A stretch of DNA of 64,000 nucleotides from Cercophora sp. LCS_1. Taxonomy: Eukaryota; Ascomycota; Sordariomycetes; Sordariales; Lasiosphaeriaceae. The stretch is taken from assembly GCA_036250225.1 (NCBI GenBank), contig JAPZLL010000031.1, forward strand, positions 1 to 64,000, in the 5' to 3' direction. Every line of letters starts with the position of its first letter. Position 1 is the first letter of the stretch. Below, in pieces: positions 21,015-33,370 of this stretch. The notes below the pieces were generated by a model that saw only the letters and a program-made list of their open reading frames with translations, was not told the DNA's origin and did not search any database. The position numbers were made by a program, and so were the translations under genes.

Positions 21015-23330
21015 ATGCCAGGCCTCATTCGACGTCAGCGTCCGTCGCCCGCGTCTCCAACACCACCCCCTGGGATTGCGCGAGAAGACTCGGACGACGA
21101 GCTCGGAACCGATGACTACCCATGGGAGTGGATCTACGAGAATGACAAGACCGACTGCGAACTTCAGCCTGCCGAAGATGACACTGCCAACCCGCGAAAG
21201 CGCAAGAGGACAGCGGTCCAACAAAGCGGGCCTAAGATTATTGGTGCCCGCATGGGTAAATTCGAATGCAAACTGGGCGATACGGTGCTGCTGAAGGCCG
21301 AGGGGTCAAACGAGGCTTGGGTCGGGATAGTATGCGACTTCCTCGAGGATGACGACGAAGAGGGCGAGAAAGCAGCAAACTTCATGTGGTTTTCCTCGGA
21401 GAAAGAGATTCGCAACAGCGACAAGAAGAGAAAAGACTTCATGGAAAACGAGCTCTACATAACGCCCACGTTCGATGCCAATGCCCTGACTACGATTAAC
21501 GGCAAAGCGCAGGTCATGTCACAGGAGGCGTTCCTCAAGAAATACCCCAGTGGCAAGGTCCCGCGCAAAGCAAAAGAGCATGGGAAAGTTTTCATCTGTC
21601 GACGTGGCTGCAACACACGAACGTGCACATACACCGACGAGTTCAAATGGGAGGATCTTTACGATGGCATAGACGATGTTGAGACTATCAAGGAGCTGGT
21701 CAAAAAGGGGACAAAAGCGACACGGAGGAAAGCCAAGGTGCTAGCAAGGGCGGAATCGGCCGAGCGAGAGTACGCCCACGTGGGTGACGATGACGATGCA
21801 GACGATCTGGACAAGTTCAGGACGCCCTCCAAGAGAATGAAGTTCCGCGACGCCGTTACCCCAGGGAGCAGACACAAGGGGCCTCGTGGCAAGCCTGCAA
21901 CCCCATCATCGCACCGCAAAATCATGGTGAAGAAACACCTCGAGTTCACCCCCTTAGCCACCCGCGTCCTGTCCCCCGCGCATGTCCAATCCTCTCCATA
22001 CCAAGTCGCCCGCACCCAACTCCACGTCGCCTCCGTTCCCACCAGTCTCCCCTGCCGCGAATCAGAATTCAGTCTCGTCTACTCCCACCTCGAAGCGGCA
22101 ATCACCGACGGCACTGGAACCTGCATCTACATCTCCGGCACCCCAGGCACCGGCAAGACAGCCACAGTCCGCGAGGTAGTCTCCCACCTCGATGCCGCCG
22201 TGCGCGCTGACGAGCTTGACGACTTTATCTTCGTCGAGATCAACGGCATGAAAATCACTGACCCGCACCAATCCTACTCGTTGCTCTGGGAAGCTCTCAA
22301 AGGTCAGCGCGTCAGCCCAGCCCAGGCCCTCGACCTCCTTGAGCGCGAATTCAGCCACCCCTCGCCCCGCCGTGTGCCCTGCGTAGTCCTCATGGATGAG
22401 CTCGACCAGCTCGTAACCAAAAACCAAGGCGTCATGTACAACTTCTTCAACTGGCCCGGCCTTCGGCACAGCCGCCTCATCGTCCTGGCCGTCGCCAACA
22501 CCATGGATCTCCCCGAACGCACCCTCTCCAACAAAATTAGCTCCCGCCTCGGCCTGACCCGCATCACCTTCCCCGGTTACAACCACGAGCAGCTGATGCG
22601 CATCGTGCAAAGCAGACTGGAAGGCGTGCCGGGCAACATCGTTGACGCTGACGCAATACAGTTCGCCGCGCGCAAGGTAGCCGCCGTGAGCGGTGACGCC
22701 CGCCGCGCGCTGGATATCTGTCGACGAGCAGTCGAGCTCGCCGAGGCAGACGCCAAGCTGCTGGAAAACAACTCTGTCCCCGCGACGCCCAGCAAACGTG
22801 GACGTAACGAACCAGACACGCCGCTGAAGAAGAAAAAGGGGCCGTCTGGACGGGTGACGATCGAGACGGTGCGAAGGGCTATCAACGAGGCAACGAGTAA
22901 TCCGCTGCAGTTATATCTACGGTCCCTGCCGTTCGCGTCGCGGCTGCTGCTGGCAGCGCTGTTGATGCGCACCCAAAGGACTGGGTTGGCTGAGAGTACG
23001 TATGGAGATGTCCTGGAAGAGATGCAAAGGACGCTCAAGATGGCAGCCGGGGAGAGTCGGCCGCTGAAGTTGTTGATGGAGCGGCAGAAAGGAGAGGGGC
23101 CCGGAGATGGGGATCTGGTTGTGCACTCTAAGAGGGATGCTCATGCCAGGATGCCGAGGCCTTCGGGGTTGAGCACTGCCGCGGTGGACTTGACGGGGGC
23201 GGGGATCATTAACCTGGAGGGTTTGAAAGCCGAAAGGCCGAGCAAGATGCGGTTAGCTGTGGGAGATGAGGAGGTTAGACTGGCGTTCAGGGACGATCCT
23301 GAGATCAAGGCGTTGGGTGTTGTTTTGTAG
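21015..23330 (+). CDS. ORC1: ORC1, origin recognition complex subunit 1
   Basis: A single 771-residue frame. Orc1 is the AAA+ ATPase subunit of ORC that binds origins and loads MCM with Cdc6. After an acidic N-terminus, about residues 75-215 form a BAH-type domain (GDTVLLKAEGSNEAWVGIV, VFICRRGCNTRTC). A disordered linker precedes the AAA+ module. The Walker A motif ISGTPGTGKTATV is near residues 373-385, Walker B VVLMDELDQL near 457-466, sensor 1 in VLAVANTMDLP, and sensor 2 in SGDARRALDICRRA. A winged-helix region ends the protein (SRLLLAALLMRTQRTG). MCB-like sites upstream suggest G1/S control. Confidence 0.96.
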   Translation: MPGLIRRQRPSPASPTPPPGIAREDSDDELGTDDYPWEWIYENDKTDCELQPAEDDTANPRKRKRTAVQQSGPKIIGARMGKFECKLGDTVLLKAEGSNEAWVGIVCDFLEDDDEEGEKAANFMWFSSEKEIRNSDKKRKDFMENELYITPTFDANALTTINGKAQVMSQEAFLKKYPSGKVPRKAKEHGKVFICRRGCNTRTCTYTDEFKWEDLYDGIDDVETIKELVKKGTKATRRKAKVLARAESAEREYAHVGDDDDADDLDKFRTPSKRMKFRDAVTPGSRHKGPRGKPATPSSHRKIMVKKHLEFTPLATRVLSPAHVQSSPYQVARTQLHVASVPTSLPCRESEFSLVYSHLEAAITDGTGTCIYISGTPGTGKTATVREVVSHLDAAVRADELDDFIFVEINGMKITDPHQSYSLLWEALKGQRVSPAQALDLLEREFSHPSPRRVPCVVLMDELDQLVTKNQGVMYNFFNWPGLRHSRLIVLAVANTMDLPERTLSNKISSRLGLTRITFPGYNHEQLMRIVQSRLEGVPGNIVDADAIQFAARKVAAVSGDARRALDICRRAVELAEADAKLLENNSVPATPSKRGRNEPDTPLKKKKGPSGRVTIETVRRAINEATSNPLQLYLRSLPFASRLLLAALLMRTQRTGLAESTYGDVLEEMQRTLKMAAGESRPLKLLMERQKGEGPGDGDLVVHSKRDAHARMPRPSGLSTAAVDLTGAGIINLEGLKAERPSKMRLAVGDEEVRLAFRDDPEIKALGVVL

Positions 23331-23474
23331 GTGCAAAGATACCCAAGGTCAAAGTTATAGAGGAATGAGACTAGATTCTCAGCAGCATTTTACCACCATT
23401 TCGTCTCTTTTCATCCTGGATATCTATCGTAACAATACATGGTGGTGTAGATGATGGATCCTCCCCAGCCCCGC

Positions 23475-25021
23475 TTAGAACTTCCTCCTTGCCAGTGTTG
23501 GTTTCCATTCCAACGGGTGCGTCTCTGGCGTAGCCTTTTCATCCTCTTTCCATATTTTAACTGCGGTCCGGTTAGCAACAGTTCATAATCAACTGGAATA
23601 AGGGGAAACTTACTAGTCTTGTCGGCCTCTCCGCAAATCAACCGCGAACCACTGTGGTCGAAAATGGAGCTCATGATGCCAGACTCAGCATCCAACGAGC
23701 CCGGCTGCGCCATCGTATCAAGCGCTTGGAATCTGTGTCCAGACTTCCAGTCCCAGAAGCTCATGGAACCGTTGTCGCCTCCGGAGAAGAACACATTTTG
23801 ATCGTTCACAGACATGGTGTTGATGATCGCGTTGTGTCCCTCAAAGTTTTGCATGAAAGCGCCTTCGGGGCACTTCCACTGCTTAATGCTCCCCGTACTG
23901 CCAGTGGCGAACGTGAACTCGGTGGGATGTGTTGCCAGCGCACGCACTCCCTTCTTGTGATGGGTCAAGACGCCCATCGTCTTGCCTGCTGCCAAATCCC
24001 ACATTCGTACCGTCGAGTCCAAACTTGCCGTGATAACTTGTGGATCGGCTTCCTGGCAGACAAGGTCGGCCACCGTGCCTGTGTGTCCGGACAGCACATG
24101 CACATTGCTTCTTGTGCGCATGTCCCAAACTCTAGCTACACCATCGCGTCCACCTGTGACGAGCACATCTAGTGTAGGATGGAGCGCAAGCGTATAAACA
24201 CCACTCAAGTGTCCGTGGTAATGTCGAATAACCTTGTTTGTCTCCAGATCCCAGCACTTAACCATCTTGTCCTCGCCACAGGAGAACATGTAGGGGTGCC
24301 GTGGCGATACAGCTAGGCCTCGGACTGTCGAAATGTGACCCGTCAACGTCAATTTGAGATTGCCTGTTGCCAGGTCCCAAATCTTGATGGTTCGGTCTCC
24401 GGCGCCGGATGCGAACCACTTGTTGTCCGGCTCGACAGCCAAAGCTCGCACCCAGCCCAAGTGGCCCGAGATGACGCGCATCAGCTTCCATGGTGGATGC
24501 CACTCGGGACGGGGCTGCGCAATTATATCTGAACGGCGAGTAAGAGACGATTGTTGCGGTTCGCTTCGGTTCGGCGTGGCGGACGAGGAGGAAGAAGCGC
24601 CCGGGGGCTTGCGGGAGAGCACTAGGGCGGAGGAGTTGGCACCACCGGGGCCCGAAGGACGGCTTGGAATGCCTTCGATCAGTTTCCTGGCGTGTTCTTC
24701 TGACTGTGAGGGTGTCTCTTCGGCCGCGGGAACCTTCGCCTTCTTCTTGCGCGGCCCGGCGGCTGGGAGCTTAGTGGCGATGGATTCGGGGAGGGTTTGA
24801 ACATCGCTGTACTCGGCGTGGAGACGAAGGGAGAGAGAGGTCTTATTCAGGTCGGGGTCGGCTGAGGCCAGCGCCGGATCGAGTTTTATGCGCTTCCTCC
24901 CAGTTGTCTCTGATGTCGTGTTGGCGTAAATAGATTTTGTCCGCCGGGCGTTTTCGAGGACGAGGTTCTCGAGGCGGCTGAGGTCTGCGCCATTGGCGCC
25001 GTTGGCGACCTCGGCGGACAT
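23475..25021 (-). CDS. PRP46: PRP46, WD40 splicing factor (PLRG1)
   Basis: Exons are 25021-23614 and 23560-23475, giving 497 residues. The splice yields ADKTIKIWKEDE, the usual last WD blade, and the end HPLEWKPTLARRKF. Prp46/PLRG1 belongs to the NineTeen/Prp19-associated complex and is needed for spliceosome activation. The N-terminal 160 residues are disordered. Seven WD repeats follow from GHLGWVRALAVEPDNKWFASG through GHISTVRGLAVS, GHLSGVYTLALHP, GHTGTVADLVCQ, HHKKGVRALATHP and GHNAIINTMSV. The KLMRVISGHLGWVR entry into the propeller is characteristic of this family. It is convergent with ORC1, with a 144-bp gap. Confidence 0.95.
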
Positions 25022-25381
25022 CGTGTATGTATTCGAGCGGCGATCGTCTGATTTTGGGTGTATGTTGGGTTGTTCGATTAGTTGTCGTCAATGCCGTCGA
25101 TTGCAGTGTCGAGATCCCAGCCGCGTTCGCGTCGATGATGGAGCATGCACTGATGCGCCTCCCAAAATTTTGGGGCGAGCGAGCTTGGGCCATCCTAGCC
25201 GCACAGTGCGAGCCGCTGCGTGGGCGGCGGAGCAGACACCACCCCCACATCAGCTCATTGCTCAGCATCACTTACAGCAGCTTCAGGCACCACCCACCAC
25301 ACGTACACCCCTTATAAAGAGCCAGCCTCATCCTGCCCTCTGACCCTATTTCCACCAAAAGACTCACATACAAATCCAAAC
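25022..25381. other. Divergent promoter PRP46 / NAS6
   Basis: A 360-bp shared promoter region; no small gene seen. Confidence 0.55.
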
Positions 25382-26432
25382 ATGGCTGAAGACAAGTACG
25401 CAATACACGCCGCCGTAAGGGAAGGCAAGAGTACGTACCCCTCACTCACTCGCTCGCCCCATCACCTCACCTCAACGTCCTGCCACTGACACAAGGACAC
25501 ACATGCAGCCACAATCGTCGAGTCCCTCCTAAACGTATGTACCAACAACCACAGCAAACCCCCCCTAGATATATACTCACAACCACCCAGGCAGACCCCA
25601 AACTCGCCAACCTCAAAGACCAGGACGGCCGCCTCCCAATCCACTGGGCCGCCTCGGCAAACAACTACGACATATTCACCCAGCTCGTCCAGCAAAAGGG
25701 CTTCGACCCCGACGTCCAAGATGAAAGCGGTTGGACGCCCCTGATGATCGCAGCCAGCGTCAAGGACAGCGACAAGATTGTCGACCTGCTCCTCTCCAAG
25801 GGGGCCGATATCAACCAGACGAGTGCCTTCTTCCATCTTCCCCCTTTGATGCCAACGATACTAACCACTTTCCCAGATAACAGTGGCCAGGTAACCTTCT
25901 CACCCTACCAGGTCCCGGGATAATGTTCTAAAATTCCAGCAGACAGTTCTTCACTTTGTAGCGTCCAAATCCAACCTTGACTTGGCGCGCAAGCTCCTCG
26001 AGCAGAAGCTGCCCGCCTCTGCTCGTGTCCGGGACAAGCGCGGCCAGTATCCGCTCCATCGGGCCGCGGCGGTAGGGTCCGTGCCGATGGTGAACCTGCT
26101 GATCAAGGCGCGGAGTCCCCTGAATGCGACGGACAGCTCGGGGTATACGGCGTTGCACCATGCTATTGCTGAGGGTCACGGTACGACATGCCCTCCACGT
26201 TGATGACAGTCCAGAATGCTGACTTTTTCCAGGTGATACTGCCTTTGTCCTGATCAAGGCCGGAGCGGAGAGGGATAAGAAGGACATGGATGGGTATTTG
26301 CCCTTCCAGCTGGCACCGGATAAAGATGTGGGTCCGGCCACGCCCTGTTCTCGAGGCACCACACTGACTAACGGACGACAGGTGATTAAATACATTGAGC
26401 GGGAATGTGAAAGGGAGGGTATTGAGCTCTAA
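25382..26432 (+). CDS. NAS6: NAS6/gankyrin-like ankyrin proteasome chaperone
   Basis: Seven exons (25382-25430, 25509-25534, 25591-25822, 25877-25890, 25943-26180, 26233-26327, 26382-26432) encode 234 residues. Nas6/PSMD10 is an assembly chaperone of the 19S proteasome base that binds Rpt3. The protein is almost wholly ankyrin repeats: DGRLPIHWAASANNYDI, SGWTPLMIAASVKDSDK, SGQTVLHFVASKSNLDL, RGQYPLHRAAAVGSVPM, SGYTALHHAIAEGHGDT and DGYLPFQLA. Length matches yeast Nas6 and human gankyrin. Exon 4 is only 14 nt (ATAACAGTGGCCAG); it is needed to give DINQTNNSGQTVLHF. Each splice keeps phase. Confidence 0.93.
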
Positions 26433-26514
26433 TCGCGGGATAATATTCTCAGCAATGCCAAATAGGCTCAAAACGTCGAGTACACGGTATCTTACTACAG
26501 CCCCCTATCGGTGC

Positions 26515-29238
26515 TTATTTGATCGTCCGCTCCACCAAGTCCCTGTACATGGCCTTCACGTCCTCCACGTCGGCTCTCAGCTCCTCTACCTCCTCACTCT
26601 TCTCACCCAACAGCTCGAGTGTCGTCTCATAACGTTGCTTCACTTCCTCCACCTCCTTCTCCAACTCGGTGGCTTTATTCCCGGCCGCCTTGCCCCCTTC
26701 CACCTCCTTCATCAAGGCCAAAATTTCGGCTCTTGCCTCATCCCGCTGCTTGGATATCCTCGCCAACTCTTCTTTCGCCGCCACCTTCTCGCTCTCTAAC
26801 CTCCTTATCGCGGCACTCATGCGCTCTACTAGCTGCACAGATGGCCCGGCGCCAACCGTCGACACAGAAACCATATCCTGCATGACTTGTTGTGGTGATG
26901 ATCCCGTCTCAACACCCTCAAATGCGTCCTCTCTGTCCAGAGGGTGCGTTGCTGACAATGGGGTAGGCAGGGCCTCAATAGACGGGCTGAAAAGGGGTGC
27001 AGAAGGGCTGAACAAGCTGCTCACAGTGGAGTGAATCGACGGGCGAATAGGAGGCTGCCCTGACGCTCTACGAACAAATCCGCCCTTGTCGCCTGCCTCA
27101 CCGTTACTAGACGGTGCTGAGACTTTTCGAGCCTTGCTGGTGAGGCTTTGGATGCCGAGGAAGTCGGTGCTAAATGTACGTTGGGGAGAGGAGAGTTGCG
27201 GGGAATCGGGACGACTCTCGCTTTTGATGTATGACGCGCCGGGGAGGTCCTCGAGCCATGAGCGGGGGCGGTCGATAGCCTGGTGTCGTTGCTGTTTTGT
27301 CTCTTCCTTTTCAGCTTCCCAGGCTTGCTTCTGCTTTTCAAAGTCGGCGCGGGACTTTTCCAAGGCTGACTCGGCCTCCTCTGCACGCTTGCGGAGGGAG
27401 TCAAGTTGGGCCTCGTAGGATTTGACGTCTTGTTGCATATTTGGGAGACGAGTCTTGGTTTCTTCGAGCTCCTCTTCGTGACGCTTCGCACGGACGGCCT
27501 GGATTTGTTAGCGCTCCTGCGATGGATAAAAAGGATGGGAATGGTTCTTACAGCCTCGCGAGCCTTCTTTCGCATGTCTGACTCCCGTTGCAGCGCCTCG
27601 TCCCTCTCCTTTTCCATGTTTGCTATTCTTGCCAACAATGTTGCCTCAATACCTTGCCAGTTCTCACTGGCGATTGAGTATTGTGTTTGCAAAGTCTCCA
27701 CTTGCCGCAGCAGCTTCGCCTGTGAATCACCAATGGCACCTGATGATGCCTCTTCGGCACGGATGCGCATTGCCTCCAGCTTGCTTTCCATTGTCTGCAC
27801 CTCAGCCTTGAGCTCAAGCTCCAGTGCCCGCGCTCGTTCACTGGCCCTCTCAGCCTTCTCCTTCAGCTCGTTGGCTTGAATCTTGGCGCGGTCGCCGACC
27901 AGGTTCTTCTCGACTTGCAGAGCTGCTACTGATTCCTCAAGCTCTGAGATTCGCTTCTTATCTTGCTCTCGGGCTTGGTCATTCACCTTTGCCGCCATAG
28001 CATCGGCCTGCTCTGAAGCTTTTTGTAACTGTGACTTTAGCTCGGAGATAATGTTGTCTTTTGCCCTGAGCTCGGGTCGTATCGCATTGAGTTCCCTCTG
28101 CGCCTGATCAAGACGTTTCTGCAGATCGCCCTGCGCCCTTTCAAGCTCATCTGCACGCTTAGCACGAAGCCGCAGGCTCTCTAGCTCCTTGTCAGACTTC
28201 TCCTTGGCTGCTTTGATGGAGGTGAGCTCCCTCTCGTCTTCAGTCATCTTGGTGCGTAGTCTCTTTAGGATGGCGCGATGTTTTTGTTCGGTGCTTGCCA
28301 AATTCTTGCCCTCCTCCATCAACTGTGCTATTTGCTGGTCTTTCTCGGCGAGTTTCTTCTCGGCGCTCCCCGCCGGTGCAGCGACTGCGGCTTTTCTGGC
28401 AGCTTCCGACGTTTCCCTAGCAAGGTACTGAAGCTTTGACTCCAGCGCATCAATGCGCTCAACATAGTAGTGTATCTCTTCCTGGTGTTCTAGAGTGGCA
28501 CGCTCCTGTGGCTTCTCGGTTTCCGCTGGCTGTGAGTCGCTAGCCACATCGACGGAGGGTTGCGGTTCGGGTTTAGGCTGGCCATCGACATCGGGCTTCT
28601 CTTGCTCGCTTTCTGCGATGGGCTTCTCTGGCTGTGGCGCATTCGTGGGTTCCTCCGTCCCATTGACCTCGGCTTCCACATCGGCCCCCTTTTCTCCATT
28701 GGGCAATTCCTTCGCCTTGTCAGGCTGCTCTGCGCTGTCTGAGCCCCTTGTCACATCCTGTGATGCGCGCGGCGACGACGCATCCTTTGTGGGGTCCTTG
28801 GCCGCTGAACTTGGCCGATCTAGACTTTCTGTGGACGGCCGACTCGGGGCATCGATACTCTGACGGGGACTTCCGTGGTTCGATAAAGACGTTCTCGAGC
28901 TGGCAACATCGGCTTTCTGCCCAGCCTTGGCGGCCATGGCCCTTGCGAGCCTCTCTTGTAACCGGTCATTGGGGCGGGCGGTGGAAGCTGTTCGGGAGGG
29001 AGCTGCAAACGGAATCGATATTAGCAGAGGGTATCCGACGCTGCCAGATGGCCGTACCAGGACTTTGTTTGACCGGTGATGCTAGCGCCGGCGCGGAGGC
29101 GCTCGCTGGTTTGGATTCCTTTTGCTGGGCCGAGTCTCCGGTCTCGCCTTCAGCGAGGATGTTGTCCAACCTAGCCTCAACGCCGGCCACGGCTTGGGAC
29201 AGGAACGAGCCCCATCCCGACCGCTTCGGCGCTGCCAT
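26515..29238 (-). CDS. SGM1: Golgin SGM1/TMF-like coiled-coil protein
   Basis: Exons are 29238-29058, 29002-27552 and 27498-26515, giving 871 residues. TMF/Sgm1 golgins tether vesicles at the Golgi through Rab6/Ypt6. The N-terminal signature SGWGSFLSQAVAGVEARLD starts at residue 6. A Ser/Pro/Glu-rich linker follows, then a long coiled coil from about 150 to 560. The C-terminal TMF Rab6-binding domain is recognisable in YETTLELLGEKSEEVEELR and VKAMYRDLVERTIK at the very end. An upstream in-frame ATG at 29256 (MNSHLD) is less likely because the family begins MAAP-like. It is convergent with NAS6 (82-bp gap). Confidence 0.92.
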
Positions 29239-30743
29239 GTCCAAATGTGAATTCACTCTGCACCAGAGGACTTCTTCGATCTACCAAGTCGGCTGGTGAA
29301 GAGGGTTGCGTGTCCGTACAAGGGATCACATCTGTCCATCGAGGGGTGGTGGGCGCAGTCGCGGCGCGAGTTGCAGGGGTACGTCGACTTGTCCTTCTTG
29401 AAGCTGGCTTCTCTTTCGTTCGCCCCGCAGTTCTAGGGGCACTTGTGCATGGCCGGACGAGAATTGAAAGGCCAGGTACGCCTGCTGACTGTGGTAAGCT
29501 GGGAGGGGCGCTTCTCACGAACTGCAACTATATGATGCTCTTGCGCGGCCAACGAGCCTGAGCTTCGACATTTCGTGGTGACCAAAAGTCTGTCAGCTGC
29601 CCACCGGCTGGTAGTCTCGTTTGCCGGATATCAGCAGCGGAAGCAGGCTTTGACGATTGGTTAGCCCTGGCTTGGTATTGGACCCACTTCCCGCTGCACG
29701 TTGCTACCCAAGTCCTGGACAGAAGTCGAGGTATACCTACGCAAGTCAACGCAAGTGCTCACCTTCGTGTTTCCCACTCATAAGGACAGTGTATGCGTTC
29801 GAAAGCTGTCTGTATTCTTGTATAATCTACATGTCAAGGTACTCTTGTGTTATAGCAAGACATATCTTCAGGGCTGAGTGGGACGCTCGTGGCCGGCACT
29901 TGTTCGGGATGTCTCGACCGAATCCAGAGCGCTACATCTTTGCTGCCACGTCCCGTTATCAGGTTCTAGCGGACTTAGTTCCTTCTGCCCTGCATTCAGC
30001 ACGCCCTGACCCGCATTGGCTTGCTGGGGGTGTGATGGAGCCAACATCAAAACGGGCATTTATCGACTTCATCCATTCTGTCCTTCCGGGCCGCTTCCCT
30101 TCAAAAAAGGGGTTCAGCCGCTCGTGCCTTGCCAAGTCTTGTCGCTCACAACCAGAACCTTCAGCCAAGCATCGTGTGGGGTGAATTGGCAGGATTTCAC
30201 AAAAGTTGGCAGCATGCCACGGAACAGGTTCCAAGGCTGTTCGTGAAATGTCAGCTCCAGCGCATCTGAGACCTGGAGATCCACCCACATGGCCGAGGCC
30301 CCGTCGCAGCAGCTGTTTTCAAGCAGCTGCCTCGATACGAAGTCTCTCCGTTGCACTCTGTCATCCGACGCATCCGGGGCCGGGCACTGCGGACATCGCT
30401 TCGAGTTTTTTTTTTTCTTTGCTTCCCCGCGAAAAACATAAACAATACGCATCGCTATCCATTCATCCGTGCCATACATATACAGTCCCTGCGTTGCAGC
30501 ACCGGTTGAGAGAAGCTCGTGAGGCTGTGTCGGACCATTATTACCTTTGCTTCCATTGAGTCCCAATAGCCAGATAGGCCGGGTGACCAGATCAACATTG
30601 ACGTCGGTCCAAAGCCAAGTTTCTACCGAGCATAGTCGTCGCAGCATTGGGAAGACAAGGTCGAGTGAAGGGCATCCCGCCCACTCGCGGCAGCTTGGTC
30701 ACCACCAACAATCCCCAAATTTATCTCTGTTGCAGTGGCCCCG
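29239..30743. other. 1.5-kb divergent intergenic region
   Basis: The region lies between SGM1 and ceramidase starts. Open frames at 29657-30184 (+) and 30114-30647 (-) overlap each other and show no domain, so I do not call them genes. It may hold long 5' leaders or an unrecognised exon. Confidence 0.45.
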
Positions 30744-31811
30744 ATGACATCGGCAATGTCGTTCCAGATCCCATATCGGGAGTCCCGAGAGGGTTTCTGG
30801 GGCGAGCAGACATCGACCCTGAACTGGTGTGAAGAGGTAAACATGGTCCCTGAAATGTCCCGCCAGCGTCTCACAAGATCCAACTCACACGGCCGTACCA
30901 GGATTACAATGTCACATATTATTGCGCGGAAGCTGTGAATACCATCACCAACCTCGTTTTCATGTGGCTCGGCTTCAAGGGACTGCGAAATGTCATCAAA
31001 TACTCTCACGCTCCCGTCTTCATTCTAGCCTTTCTGGGCTATATTGTGGTTGGCCTGGGTTCCATGGCCTTTCATATGACATTGAAGTGTATGCACCCCC
31101 GGGTTTACTCCCCAGCACACTTCCTCATTCCATCACAGACTCAATGCAGCTCGCCGATGAGCTGCCTATGATATACACAGTCTGCATCCTGTGCTACGCA
31201 GCATTCTCCCACGGGAGATCTTCCCGCGAGAGGATCCTGATAGCCGTTGCACTCGTGGGTGTGGCATGTTTCATCACGGTACGTAGCACTTGCAGGTGTC
31301 CAACTCTCGGGATCTAACCCTCGCTCTCCAGGTCTACTATCTCTACGCAAAAGACCCCGTCTTCCACCAGGTGGCGTACGGGTTTCTGACGCTGGCCACG
31401 ACATTCCGTGGATTTTATGTCTCGGAGTGGCAGGTCCGGCAGCACCTCCGCCAAAGGATACCTCACGAGGCGGACCAGCGCATGAAGCAGATCCGTACGT
31501 TAGCCATATCCGGCATCTTGATGTTTCTTGGCGGATTTATCCTCTGGAATCTTGACAACGTGTTTTGTCGCCACCTCAAGGACGCACGCAACCACGTCCA
31601 GCTGCCGTGGGCTGTTGTTCTTGAGGGCCACGGCTGGTGGCATATACTAACAGGCCTTGGCGCGTATCATCTCATCCTCTGGCGAGTTTGGGTGAACACT
31701 TGCCTCGACGGCAAGGAGCAGGATTTTGTGTTGGATTATGTGCCCTGGAAGTCCATTCCTCAAGTGGTGCCAAGACAGGACAGCAGGGCAGAGAAGAAGA
31801 AGAGGCAGTGA
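30744..31811 (+). CDS. Alkaline ceramidase
   Basis: Exons are 30744-30836, 30902-31088, 31139-31278 and 31332-31811, giving 299 residues. The enzyme hydrolyses (phyto)ceramide to a long-chain base and fatty acid in the ER/Golgi and belongs to the YPC1/YDC1 family. About seven membrane segments are visible. Family motifs are GFWGEQTSTLNWCEEDY near the N-terminus, SMAFHMTLKYSMQLADELPM (the Ser, His and Asp metal-site region) and GHGWWHILTGLGAYH (the two His near the C-terminus). Each splice restores a conserved segment, such as NWCEEDYNVT and TLKYSMQL. A second start at 30756 (MSFQIPY) is possible. The end is basic (EKKKRQ), as in ER-retained members. Confidence 0.94.
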
Positions 31812-32316
31812 GCTTGGATCTCACAGAAACTGGATATCGCGCGGAAATACTGGTTGAAAGCGATCAAAGTGTGAGCTGAGAGGGCATGCTGAGGATGATA
31901 CCCGTGAACTTGGGCGCGAGCTCGTCGCGATGAGCAGGCGACAGGACAGATCAAGAAGAACATTCGAAATAGGATCTTCACCTAGATAAATATACATGGA
32001 CAACGTTCGGAAAGCCCAGCAATTATACTTATATTCCCAGCAATTTGGCAAAAAGTTGGTATTCACCTTCATCCCGACCCTGGTATTTCAGACCATCCAT
32101 GTGTGGGCTTGGCGCCTAACACTGTGCTGACCACAATGCAAGGGAAACCCACCCTGAATTTCACCACCGCTCAAATCACCACCATCACTCACACGACGAC
32201 TCTCACGCCAGCATTTAACTCCCCCAAGTCCTCAGACAAACGCTCACCACCGCGTAAATTCCAGCTCACCAACGAACCGACCCCCTCTCATTTTACACCC
32301 TCCAAAACCCCGCACC
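31812..32316. other. Intergenic, prefoldin 1 promoter
   Basis: A C/A-rich leader precedes the prefoldin 1 start. No gene seen. Confidence 0.5.
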
Positions 32317-32800
32317 ATGTCAATATCAAACGAAGCCCTCCAAAAGGTAACCCCTCCCCCTCCCCCACCCACGGGCCAACCACTTTTCTCAAAAGCAAAC
32401 AGCTCGTCCGCGAAATCGAAGCCCAAGCAATCCAAGCGCAGCAACAAATCGGCCTCGTGCGCACCCAACTAGCCTCCAAGCAGCGCGAGATGCGCCTGGC
32501 GCAGCTCACGCGCGGCGAAATCTCCACCCTGCCGACCGACACGCCCGTGTACGAGGGTGTTGGGAAGATGTAAGTTTTCACTTCCCCTCCTGATACAAAA
32601 TTCCGAGGAGCCATGTTGAGACGAGACGGTGATCCAGGTTCGTGGCGATCCCCGGCCCGACGCTGCAGGAGAAGTTGGGCGGGCAGGTCAAGGACATGGA
32701 GGGCGAGATTGAGACGTTGGGCAAGAGGCTGCAGTATCTGGAGACGACGGCCAAGAATAGTCAGGAGCATATCGAGAAGATGCTGGGGGGTGCGCGGTAG
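32317..32800 (+). CDS. PFD1: Prefoldin subunit 1
   Basis: Exons are 32317-32346, 32403-32569 and 32638-32800, giving 119 residues. It is a beta-type subunit of the prefoldin co-chaperone. After MSISNEALQK the N-terminal helix continues as LVREIEAQAIQAQQQI. The beta hairpin has VYEGVGKMFVAIPGPTLQEK, whose central Met codon is created at the second splice. The C-terminal helix follows to the end. Length and the YEGVGKMF motif fit subunit 1. Confidence 0.93.
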
Positions 32801-33370
32801 TCTGGGCTTTGTGTGGGAAACACAAGAGTGAAATAGGTTGTCCGGGTTAGTGATGTGGTCATTCACGTGGTTGAGTCTCGGGATGAATTGGGAAAGTGAC
32901 ATTACATTAATCGTTCACAGTGTACATCGTCAGAATACTCAGCGTCTGAGCTCTATGAAGACAATCCCCAACGCCAGTCGCTGACGTCGTTCTGCTGCGA
33001 CGCATCTGCGCGTCTTGCTCCATCTAAGTTCTATCCCAATGTCCTGTAACGAACACATTGCCCAAATCCATACCTTGCAAGGCCGTCCGTAACAAGTCTA
33101 TCCCAGTGATAGTACAGACAGAAGCCCATTCGTACTCCCTCTCTCTTCCAGTCACCAATGGAACCGATGGTCTTTATCAAAGTCCCACCCGTTGGCCTTC
33201 AGATATGAGCGCTTGAACCCCCCATTCAATCCCCAGAGCAAAAGACCGACATTTGCACGCGCAATACTGCTGGTGCGTCTCCTGGACAAACAGCATCGTT
33301 CTCATTCTCCTCTTGCCAGAACATCAGGAGCCCAACCTACCATGTCTCGCAAAGCCATGCAACCGCACCT
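32801..33370. other. Convergent intergenic region
   Basis: It lies between the ends of prefoldin 1 and MIPC synthase. A short frame at 33192-33374 has no domain. Nothing else seen. Confidence 0.5.

Noticed and set aside
29657..30184. 175-codon plus frame in the SGM1-ceramidase interval
   Set aside because: No domain, odd composition, and it overlaps an equally long minus frame (30114-30647).
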